From NCBI GenBank assembly GCA_965200175.1, contig OZ241345.1, forward strand, positions 434,001 through 498,000: DNA of 64,000 nt. Direction: 5' to 3'. Positions 57,680 through 64,000 of this stretch are shown in pieces; within the stretch, counting starts at the first letter, position 1, and each line of letters starts with the position of its first letter. Both the position numbers and the translations under genes were made by a program. Origin of the DNA: Azophilus sp026709365. Lineage in GTDB: Bacteria; Pseudomonadota; Gammaproteobacteria; Pseudomonadales; Azotimanducaceae. A model generated the notes under the pieces. The model was given only the letters and a program-made list of their open reading frames with translations, was not told where the DNA came from and made no database searches.

Positions 57680-60490
57680 TTAAAATCCGTACTTTTGGCG
57701 GCGAAGGCGAAACGCCTCCTCCCCACCGTCAACCGTGTGCAGGATGGCCTTCCGAACCGATGCGTCCTCAATGGCGCCGCAGGACGCCACTTTGCCGTGC
57801 TTGGAGGTCGCTTCGAGTTGAATCACCAGGTCGGCGTCCCCATTGACCACGACGTTGGCGTTGTGCGTGGCGACGATCACTTGACGTTTCCCCTTTAGCT
57901 TCTTCAACGCAGGCAGCACCGTGTTGAAAAGAAATCGATTGTCGAGTTCGTCCTCGGGCTGATCGATGACAAGCGGTCGGTCGTCTTCGGTTTCCAGCAG
58001 CAGTGAGAGCAGCACGCTCACGCGCTGTCCACCGGACAGTTCGTCCAGTGGCCGGTAACTGCCGTCGTCCAATCTCAATTCCAGAAAGTAGCGGTCCGGG
58101 CAGCGCAGAGCTTCAAGTTCCCACCTCCTTGCTTGGGTGAGGCTCTCATGGAAGGTGCGTTGCACGGCATCGCTCATCCCCAACTCCGCCAATGAAGCCG
58201 AATGCGCGGGCTTTGCCGAGCCTTCGGGCGCGTTGGTGCGGTCGGCCTCGGAATCGGGTTCATTGGCCAGAAGCGTCGATAAGACATCTGGTGAAGGCCG
58301 TAGATCATCGTCAAGTTCGTTCCACCATCGGGTAATGCCCTTTTGCTTGAGTGAGCGCAGGAAAGCGTCCAGAAGCCGGTTGTCGCCGTTTTCGACGCGG
58401 CGGACACGAAACCGACCCTTGAACTTGAGTTGGATTGCCTCCTTGACCCGATCAAACGCCTTACGCTGATCTTTTATGGCATTCCTCCGCTCATCGCCCA
58501 GTGACTCGAAGTGCTGCTCAGAGTCAGCCAGACGCTGCTGCGTTTCCGAAAGGTTGGCCTTGTAGCTCGGAAGAAGGGCAGCCTGCCGATTGAGGTCTTG
58601 GAATTCTCTGAGCTTTGCGGCGTTTAGGCCGCGCGCCGCCAATGCTCTTTCCACGGCGATTTGAAGCCGTTCCTGATCCTTGTCCAGTGACGCTAGGATC
58701 AAGGCGGCGTCCTCAATCCACTGGGCCACTTCCTGCTTCGTTTCCCGGATTAGTTCTGCAACGCGATTCCATCGGCCCTTCGGATCAGGGTTCCCGGAAT
58801 CGTATGATCCGCCCTCCGCAATCCCGTCCATGGCGCTCTCGAACTCTGGGACACCGAACCCGGCGATGGATTGAGACAATTTGTTGACATCTGCCCCGAT
58901 ATCTTTCGCGTCACTCTGCGCCCTAACCCAACGCTGGTGGTTGCGGTTCGCTTCATGAAGGTCGTCCACGCCAGCCTGGGAGAAGTCCGCCAGCGCTTGC
59001 TTGGCGAGCTTGGCCTGGGCGTTAGCTTGTTCCGCTTCCGCAAGGCTCTCACTGAGTTCTGAGAGCGGAACGGCGAGCTTCTTGAGTTGTCCGTCCAATA
59101 TTTGCAACTGCTCCTGCCGCTCCGCGATTCCTTGCGATTCCGCTGGAATCAGTTTGGCGAGGATGGTTTCTATGGCCGAGGCATCTCGAGACAGGCCTTG
59201 AAGTTCGCTTTGTGCGAAAAACTGCGCTGGCCAGGACTCGCTAGCAGAAGCCACTGGACCGCTGTCGCGGTAGTCGAGTTTTATCTGGGGTGAACCTGCT
59301 CCGAAGACTTCACGACCTCTTGCCTCCACTTGATCGCTTATGCGAGGATCGTTTGGCAGAGGCGCTTGAACGTGAACGCGAAGGCCATCAAGCAGGGTGC
59401 TCTTGCCGGTCATGCTGCCGCCAATGATGCAGGTCAGATCAGGGCTGAAATGAAGCTCGGTGCCGTCAAAGAAGGAGGCGGGGCCGCGGACTTGCACCTT
59501 TTTCAGCCAAGGGCGATCGTTGAGCGCCACATCGGGTGATTGCTCAAGTGGGCGCAACTCCTTGCTTGCACTGCGCTCAAACCCGATGCGCATCCGCGAA
59601 TCACTGGCGATGAACGCTTGGCGCAGCGCCTCGATGCGTGGGCTCGCCAGCTTGACCCAAGTGTGCCTGCGGCCGAGATCGTCCATTGAGTAGGCGTCGC
59701 TGGCGTGGAAGAACGCCTGTCGATGAGCCTGCATGAAAGGCAGCAGACTCTTGCCGAGCCCGTTGTTGGCGTTATAGTCGCTGCCCAGCTTTTCGTCGGG
59801 GAGCTCGTAGCCAGCCAGCAGTTTGCACGGCAGTCGTTCCAAGGCACCGCTGCGCATTTCCTGAAATACGCCGTGCCTGCTTTCGATATGCGGAGCGAGG
59901 GCGATGAAATGCCAAGGCGTATTGGACCCTTGGCTTTCAGATTGCCTGTTCTGGAGCAACTCAAATATCTCGTCCGCGCTGCGGGTCGTGGGCTGCAGGC
60001 TACGGCCTTGCCAAGGCGCTCGACCTTCCATGACGGCGTCGTAGAGGGCGAGAAAGCGGTCGCGGCCGATCTCGGGGTCGAAGAGAAAGAGCAGATGCAC
60101 TCCGGTTGAACCATCGTTGACATTGGGCTCGAACCCCGGAAAGAGAGCATAGATCTTCTCCCGAAACGGAACGCCGTCATCATCTTCGCCGCTGTTCCAC
60201 TCCTCAACAATCCGCCAAACGGCGCTCGTTTCAGGAGTGCTTCCCGTTCGAACGGAATGCGGGGTCAGACCGGCTACTTGCACGCCCTTGGCCACAAGCT
60301 CCTTAAGCAAGAGCCTTGCATAGCTTTTGAGGACTTCGGGATCCTGGGGTTGTCCACGCAATGCATCCGGCAACCGAACCCGGCCGCCGAGGTGGTCATC
60401 CAAGGTGTGGATCTGCAAGTCAGCCTTGAACCAGCGGGCGCCGGGCACGTCTCGCTGCCAGTTTTCCGCAGGCTGTCGATCGAATTCCAT
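57680..60490 (-). CDS. PHP-domain and SMC-like ATPase (TrlF family)
   Basis: 936 residues. The N-terminal PHP phosphoesterase domain begins with FKADLQIHTLDDH, then VAGLTPHSVRT, HFIALAPHIESRHG and FHASDAYSMDDL, giving several of the metal-binding His/Asp positions. An ABC/SMC-type ATPase follows: Walker A IIGGSMTGKSTLLDGL near residue 358, a long coiled-coil middle (about 450-720), signature LDELSGGQRVSVLLSL near 815, Walker B LVIDQPEDELDN and switch His VATHNANVVV. This combination is that of TrlF-family ATPases. Base composition looks less GC-rich than the neighbours. Eighteen bases after coaD on the same strand. Confidence 0.88.
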   Translation of the reverse strand: MEFDRQPAENWQRDVPGARWFKADLQIHTLDDHLGGRVRLPDALRGQPQDPEVLKSYARLLLKELVAKGVQVAGLTPHSVRTGSTPETSAVWRIVEEWNSGEDDDGVPFREKIYALFPGFEPNVNDGSTGVHLLFLFDPEIGRDRFLALYDAVMEGRAPWQGRSLQPTTRSADEIFELLQNRQSESQGSNTPWHFIALAPHIESRHGVFQEMRSGALERLPCKLLAGYELPDEKLGSDYNANNGLGKSLLPFMQAHRQAFFHASDAYSMDDLGRRHTWVKLASPRIEALRQAFIASDSRMRIGFERSASKELRPLEQSPDVALNDRPWLKKVQVRGPASFFDGTELHFSPDLTCIIGGSMTGKSTLLDGLRVHVQAPLPNDPRISDQVEARGREVFGAGSPQIKLDYRDSGPVASASESWPAQFFAQSELQGLSRDASAIETILAKLIPAESQGIAERQEQLQILDGQLKKLAVPLSELSESLAEAEQANAQAKLAKQALADFSQAGVDDLHEANRNHQRWVRAQSDAKDIGADVNKLSQSIAGFGVPEFESAMDGIAEGGSYDSGNPDPKGRWNRVAELIRETKQEVAQWIEDAALILASLDKDQERLQIAVERALAARGLNAAKLREFQDLNRQAALLPSYKANLSETQQRLADSEQHFESLGDERRNAIKDQRKAFDRVKEAIQLKFKGRFRVRRVENGDNRLLDAFLRSLKQKGITRWWNELDDDLRPSPDVLSTLLANEPDSEADRTNAPEGSAKPAHSASLAELGMSDAVQRTFHESLTQARRWELEALRCPDRYFLELRLDDGSYRPLDELSGGQRVSVLLSLLLETEDDRPLVIDQPEDELDNRFLFNTVLPALKKLKGKRQVIVATHNANVVVNGDADLVIQLEATSKHGKVASCGAIEDASVRKAILHTVDGGEEAFRLRRQKYGF

Positions 60491-60508
60491 TGGTCTTCTC
60501 CGAGGATT

Positions 60509-60991
60509 TCAAACCCGGCCGGGCTGCGCCAAGGCCTCGCGCACAGCCGGATGCACGAAGTTGGTGATGTCGCCGCCGAGGGAGGCGATTTCGCGCACCA
60601 GGGTGGAGGAGATGAACGAGCACTCCTTGGAGGTCGGCAGGAAGACGTACTCGATCTCTGGATCCAGGGACTGGTTCATTTCCGCCATCTGGAACTCGTA
60701 GTCGAAGTCGGTGACCGTGCGCAGGCCGCGCAGGATGAAGGTGGTGTTGCGGGAGCGCGCGTAGTCAACGAGCAGGGTGTTGAAGCCCTCCACCGACACC
60801 CGGTCGCCAAACTCCGACAGCACGGTGCGGCATAGCGCGATGCGATCCTTGAGGTAGTCCTCCGGATCCTTCTGCGCCGAAGTGCCGATGGCGAGAATCA
60901 CATGGTCGAAGAGATTCAGCGCCCGCTTCACCAAGTCGGTGTGCCCGTTGGTGATCGGATTGAAGGAGCCGGGATAAACGACAATGGTCAT
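60509..60991 (-). CDS. coaD: Phosphopantetheine adenylyltransferase
   Basis: 160 residues, normal length. TIVVYPGSFNPITNGHTDLV holds the TxGH nucleotide motif; ILRGLRTVTDFDYEFQMAEM and FISSTLVREIASLGGDITNF are family signatures. It makes dephospho-CoA from ATP and 4'-phosphopantetheine. A repeat-filled gap separates it from rsmD, its common gammaproteobacterial neighbour, and the PHP-ATPase pair follows directly, suggesting insertion downstream of coaD. Confidence 0.97.
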   Translation of the reverse strand: MTIVVYPGSFNPITNGHTDLVKRALNLFDHVILAIGTSAQKDPEDYLKDRIALCRTVLSEFGDRVSVEGFNTLLVDYARSRNTTFILRGLRTVTDFDYEFQMAEMNQSLDPEIEYVFLPTSKECSFISSTLVREIASLGGDITNFVHPAVREALAQPGRV

Positions 60992-61050
60992 GGTGCGCCT
61001 CTGCTCCCGCGAAAGGCGGCAATGCTAGCGACGACCCGACGCCGAGGCAA

Positions 61051-61145
61051 GGCGCGCCCGCTTCGCGGGCGCGGATGGAGTTTCGCTGCGCGAAACTCCG
61101 CGCGCTCGTCGCGTGGGTCAGGTTCCGATGATTGGCTGAACCGGC
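61051..61145 (+). repeat. Two-hairpin family A repeat between coaD and rsmD
   Basis: Full unit: GCGCGCCCGCTTCGCGGGCGC, GGAGTTTCGCTGCGCGAAAC and the CGCGTGGGTCAGGTTCCGAT tail. Together with the family B element that follows it fills much of the 60992-61549 gap; no gene is supported there. Confidence 0.9.
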
Positions 61146-61202
61146 ACGGAACGCGCGACCTGCGGCAGCAATTCTCGCTTTGGATCAAATCCGCCCCCTG
61201 CT

Positions 61203-61425
61203 GGCCAATCGAGGGCAAGATGCCCTCGCTCCGGGAGTCGTCGCCCTAAATCGGCGGACTCCCGGAGCGAGAAGGCCCTGCGGCGCGATGCGGGCGGCAA
61301 ACGCCCGCTTCCGGCGGGATCCCCGGAGGAGGGCGTCCCGCCCTCGATTGGGCGCTGTGCGGGGCGGTTTCGGCTTCACGGCATTCCTACGGCCAAGCGG
61401 TCACCGGCCAAAATGGGAATTGCCG
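61203..61425. repeat. Dispersed palindromic repeat, family B, copy 2
   Basis: Same layout as 4671-4840: CCAATCGAGGGCAAGATGCC and CTCGCTCC on the left face GGAGCGAG and GGAGGAGGGCGTCCCGCCCT on the right, followed by the shared tail (GGCATTCCTACGGCCAAGCG, then CCGGCCAAAATGGGAATTGC). The central part is longer than in copy 1 because of an inserted GC-rich stretch. Confidence 0.75.
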
Positions 61426-61549
61426 GACCTGAGGGTCGCGGCGAACCTCCGATTCGGATGTTCCGGAGCCCGCTCGGAGGCGCTGGTCGCCGCATCGGCC
61501 CCCCGGATCGGGGTTTCGCCGCCGTCGCCAAGCGTGGCCATCGCCGACG

Positions 61550-62128
61550 CTACCGGCGCAGCAATCCAAACCGGCAGTCCCCGGCGCGGCCCTCCCGGTC
61601 AACTTGCCAGCCCCGAAGGTCCAGCGGCGCGTTGCGGCGGGCCTCAAAATAGACCCAACCGCCGGGCCTGAGCGCCTGCCCTTCACCGAGCAGCGCCAGC
61701 GCCTGCGCCAGCAGCCCGGACGCGAACGGCGGGTCGAGGAAGATGCAGTCCCAACTGCAGACCGGCTCGCCTTCGATGAAGACCCCATCGCTGGCCGCTT
61801 GGCGCAGAAACGCCACGGCGCCCTGCTGGCGAACCGCGAGGCCGGCCGCACCCAGCTGGGCGCCGTTGCCGCGCAGCGCCTCGGCGGCGCGGCGGTCGTG
61901 CTCCACTGAGGTCAGGCTGCGGGCGCCCCGGGAGAGCGCCTCGAAGCCGAGCGCGCCGCTGCCGGCGAACAGGTCCAGGCAATCGCTGCCTTCAATGCTG
62001 GCCCCAAGCCAGTTGAACAGCGTCTCCCGAACCCGCGACGGAGTGGGGCGCAAGCTGGCGCCAGCGACGAAGCGGAGCTTCCGCCCTTTCCAAAGACCGC
62101 CGATAATGCGAACCTGATTCCTTGTCAT
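61550..62128 (-). CDS. rsmD: 16S rRNA guanine-966 N2-methyltransferase
   Basis: 192 residues from the ATG at 62128 (MTRNQVRIIGGLWKGRKL). SAM motif CLDLFAGSGALGFEALSRGA near residue 52, VEHDRRAAEALRGN, and the catalytic CIFLDPPFASGLL near residue 131. It is divergent to ftsY, the usual arrangement in proteobacteria. Confidence 0.95.
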   Translation of the reverse strand: MTRNQVRIIGGLWKGRKLRFVAGASLRPTPSRVRETLFNWLGASIEGSDCLDLFAGSGALGFEALSRGARSLTSVEHDRRAAEALRGNGAQLGAAGLAVRQQGAVAFLRQAASDGVFIEGEPVCSWDCIFLDPPFASGLLAQALALLGEGQALRPGGWVYFEARRNAPLDLRGWQVDREGRAGDCRFGLLRR

Positions 62129-62183
62129 GAAGCGATGCGGCGCGGGCGTTCGTGGCAACCAACCCTATCTCACCGGAGCGGGA

Positions 62184-63152
62184 ATGAGCAACGCAGCGGA
62201 GCGCGAGCCGGGCGCCAAGCCAACCCTCTGGCGGCGGCTCAAGCTCGGCTTGGGCAAGACCCGCGGGCGGCTCGCCGACGGCCTTGGCGACCTGCTGCTC
62301 GGCAGGCGCGAGGTCGATGCCGAGGTTCTTGAGGAGCTCGAAGCGGCGTTGCTGACGACCGATGTGGGCATCGAAGCCACCCAACGCCTGATGGCGGCGC
62401 TGGCCGCGCGGGTGCAGCGCAACCAGTTGGCCGACACCGCCGCGCTCCGCCAAGCCTTGGCGGACCTGCTCAAGGAGCAGATCCGGCCCTTGCAGGCGCC
62501 GTTCACGGTCAGCGCCGAGCGCCCCTTTGTCATCTTCATGGTCGGCGTCAATGGGGTGGGCAAGACCACCACCATGGGCAAGCTGGCCAAGCAGCTGCAG
62601 GATCAGGGCTTGGGCGTTGTCATGGCGGCGGGGGACACCTTCCGCGCCGCCGCCGTGGAGCAGCTTCAGGTGTGGGGCGAGCGCAACGGCGTGGCGGTGG
62701 TCGCGCAGGCCCAAGGCTCGGACAGCGCCTCGGTGGTCTATGACGCCGTTGAAGCCGCCAAGGCGCGCGGCTACGACGTGGTGCTGGCGGATACCGCCGG
62801 TCGCCTCCAGGCCAAGGCCAACCTGATGGCGGAACTGGCCAAGATCCGCCGCGTCGTGCAGCGGCTGCAGCCGGGCGCCCCCCAACAGGTGCTGCTGGTG
62901 CTTGATGCGGGCGTCGGCCAGAACGCGCTGAGCCAGGTCGCGGAGTTCGACGACGCCGCCGGGGTGACCGGGTTGGTCATCACCAAGCTGGACGGCAGCG
63001 CCAAGGCCGGGGTGATCTTTGCCATAGCCGAGCAGCTGCGCAGCGCCGGCACGCCGAAACCGCTGTACTTCATCGGCATCGGCGAAGGTTTGGACGACCT
63101 CAAGCCCTTTGCGGCCGATGCCTTCGTCGATGCCCTGCTGGCGGTGGACTGA
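62184..63152 (+). CDS. ftsY: Signal recognition particle receptor FtsY
   Basis: 322 residues from the ATG at 62184, preceded by GGAGCGGGA. Short N-terminal A domain (lacking a long acidic region), N domain (LEELEAALLTTDVGIEATQR), then the GTPase: GVNGVGKTTTMGKLA, AAGDTFRAAAVEQL, LADTAGRLQAKANL and VITKLDGSAKAGVI, ending FAADAFVDALL. It docks SRP-bound ribosomes at the membrane. First of ftsY-ftsE-ftsX. Confidence 0.97.
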   Translation: MSNAAEREPGAKPTLWRRLKLGLGKTRGRLADGLGDLLLGRREVDAEVLEELEAALLTTDVGIEATQRLMAALAARVQRNQLADTAALRQALADLLKEQIRPLQAPFTVSAERPFVIFMVGVNGVGKTTTMGKLAKQLQDQGLGVVMAAGDTFRAAAVEQLQVWGERNGVAVVAQAQGSDSASVVYDAVEAAKARGYDVVLADTAGRLQAKANLMAELAKIRRVVQRLQPGAPQQVLLVLDAGVGQNALSQVAEFDDAAGVTGLVITKLDGSAKAGVIFAIAEQLRSAGTPKPLYFIGIGEGLDDLKPFAADAFVDALLAVD

Positions 63153-63166
63153 CGAGGCCAGCCGCC

Positions 63167-63826
63167 GTGGGCCGGATCGAGTTCCTGAACGTTTACAAGC
63201 GCTATCCCGGCGGCTTTGAAGCGCTGCGCGATCTGTCCCTGGTCTTTGAGGAGGGCTCCATGACCTTCCTCACGGGCCATTCGGGCGCCGGCAAGACCAC
63301 TTGCCTGAAGCTCCTGCTCTGCTTGGACAGCCCGACCCACGGCCAGATCCTCGTCAACGGCGTCAACGTAAGCCGCCTCAGCGCCCGCCGCCTGCCGCAC
63401 TACCGGCAAAACCTGGGCGCGGTGTTCCAGGACCACAAGCTGCTGGCCGCCCGCAGCGTGTTCGACAACGTGGCGCTGCCCTTGCGGGTTTCGCACATGC
63501 GGGAGCGGGAGGTGCGACGGCGGGTGAGCGCCGCCCTCAACCGGGTGGGGCTGCTGGAGCGGGAGTCGCTGCTGCCCATGCAGCTTTCCACGGGCGAGCA
63601 GCAGCGGGTCGGCATCGCCCGGGCGCTGGTCAGCCGCCCGAAAATCCTCCTCGCCGACGAGCCGACCGGCAATTTGGACCCGGAGCTCTCCCAAGACATC
63701 ATGGCCCTCTTCCAAGGCTTCAACGAGGTGGGCGCCACGGTCATCGTCGCCAGCCACGACCGGGCGCTCATTGAGAGCTTGGACAACCCGGTGGTGGAAC
63801 TGTCGCACGGCATGCGGGTTCGGTGA
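63167..63826 (+). CDS. ftsE: Cell division ATP-binding protein FtsE
   Basis: 219 residues from a GTG at 63167. ABC ATPase: Walker A GHSGAGKTTCLKLL, Q-loop FQDHKLL, the variant signature LSTGEQQRVGIARALVSRP and Walker B ILLADEPTGNLDPELS, switch VASHDRALIE. With FtsX it controls septal peptidoglycan hydrolysis. Fourteen bases after ftsY. Confidence 0.96.
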   Translation: MGRIEFLNVYKRYPGGFEALRDLSLVFEEGSMTFLTGHSGAGKTTCLKLLLCLDSPTHGQILVNGVNVSRLSARRLPHYRQNLGAVFQDHKLLAARSVFDNVALPLRVSHMREREVRRRVSAALNRVGLLERESLLPMQLSTGEQQRVGIARALVSRPKILLADEPTGNLDPELSQDIMALFQGFNEVGATVIVASHDRALIESLDNPVVELSHGMRVR

Positions 63827-63849
63827 AATGGCGGTCAAGGGACGGCCCC

Positions 63850-64000
63850 GTGCCGGATAGCCTCAAACAAGGGCCATGGCCCCGCACCGCCCATCGATGG
63901 GCTTGGTGGCGCGGGCATTGGCGGGTGGCGCGCGACGTCGTGGCCTTCATCTCTAGGCGCGCGGGCGCCAGCTTGCTGGTCTGGCTGCTGGTGGGCATCG
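63850..64000 (+). CDS. ftsX: Cell division protein FtsX (partial, N-terminus only)
   Basis: From GTG 63850 the frame reads VPDSLKQGPWP, RWAWWRGHWRVARDVVAFI and SLLVWLLVGI, running off the right edge. A hydrophobic N-terminal region with Trp-rich basic flank, directly after ftsE and preceded by AGGGA, fits FtsX. Other starts in this frame cannot be excluded. Confidence 0.75.
   Translation, partial: MPDSLKQGPWPRTAHRWAWWRGHWRVARDVVAFISRRAGASLLVWLLVGI

Noticed and set aside
1..64000. tRNA, rRNA or riboswitch genes
   Set aside because: No cloverleaf-like or rRNA-like segment was recognised by reading; a covariance search would be needed to exclude small RNAs.

Overview
The window is GC-rich, gene-dense DNA from what looks like an aerobic anoxygenic phototrophic gammaproteobacterium. 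The housekeeping block at the right end (coaD, rsmD, ftsY-ftsE-ftsX) and a gspE-to-gspM type II secretion operon fit Gammaproteobacteria. The centre is a large photosynthesis gene cluster with the oxygen-dependent cyclase AcsF and an LH2 (puc) operon, an arrangement reminiscent of marine NOR5/OM60-type phototrophs. The taxonomic call is inference; no rRNA or tRNA gene was seen.

Layout. 1-0.6 kb: partial AAA/DUF4143 ATPase with a palindromic promoter motif. 0.9-8.9 kb: type II secretion genes gspE,F,G,H,I,J,K,L,M, all on the minus strand; gspC, gspD, gspN and gspO are absent. 9.4-14 kb: TonB-dependent receptor, SnoaL-like protein, family III CoA-transferase. 14.1-17.5 kb: a plus-strand operon of two DUF1538 membrane proteins, a PII-like protein, a CBS-pair protein, a hydroxymuconate isomerase and a hypothetical protein. 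17.7-51.3 kb: photosynthesis cluster. 51.3-56.4 kb: second TonB-dependent receptor, CBS protein, di-haem peroxidase with a FixH/YtkA-like partner. 56.5-60.5 kb: a two-gene PHP/SMC-like ATPase plus AlbA-type ATP-binding module, possibly defensive. 60.5-64 kb: coaD, rsmD, ftsY, ftsE and the start of ftsX.

The photosynthesis cluster reads: bchG, a PucC-family gene and bchP (+); then, in transcription order on the minus strand, crtE-crtF-pucB-pucA-[repeat protein]-pucC-def-bchC; crtD-crtC (+); bchI-bchD-bchO-crtI-crtB (-); and bchF-N-B-H-L-M-lhaA-puhA-B-C-acsF-puhE (-). This covers most of bacteriochlorophyll a and spheroidene/spirilloxanthin-type carotenoid synthesis, LH2, and the H subunit with its assembly factors. 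The reaction-centre genes pufLM, LH1 pufBA and bchXYZ are missing. The usual crtEF-bchCXYZ-puf superoperon is interrupted by a puc block after crtF and ends after bchC, so a second photosynthesis locus must exist elsewhere if the organism is phototrophic.

The most interesting items are: (i) the puc block, where LH2 alpha/beta sit with an unrecognised protein carrying about seven short FG(L/M)xxLS-type repeats and with a divergent peptide deformylase, notable because the LH2 B800 pigment is held by the modified N-terminal Met of alpha; (ii) the LH2 alpha has Phe44-Phe45 where B850 hydrogen-bond donors normally sit, predicting a blue-shifted complex; (iii) a dispersed two-hairpin repeat family of about 95 bp, present in most large intergenic gaps, forming a five-unit array between crtE and crtD and supplying the C-terminal codons of lhaA; (iv) the DUF1538/PII/CBS operon; and (v) the PHP-SMC/AlbA pair.
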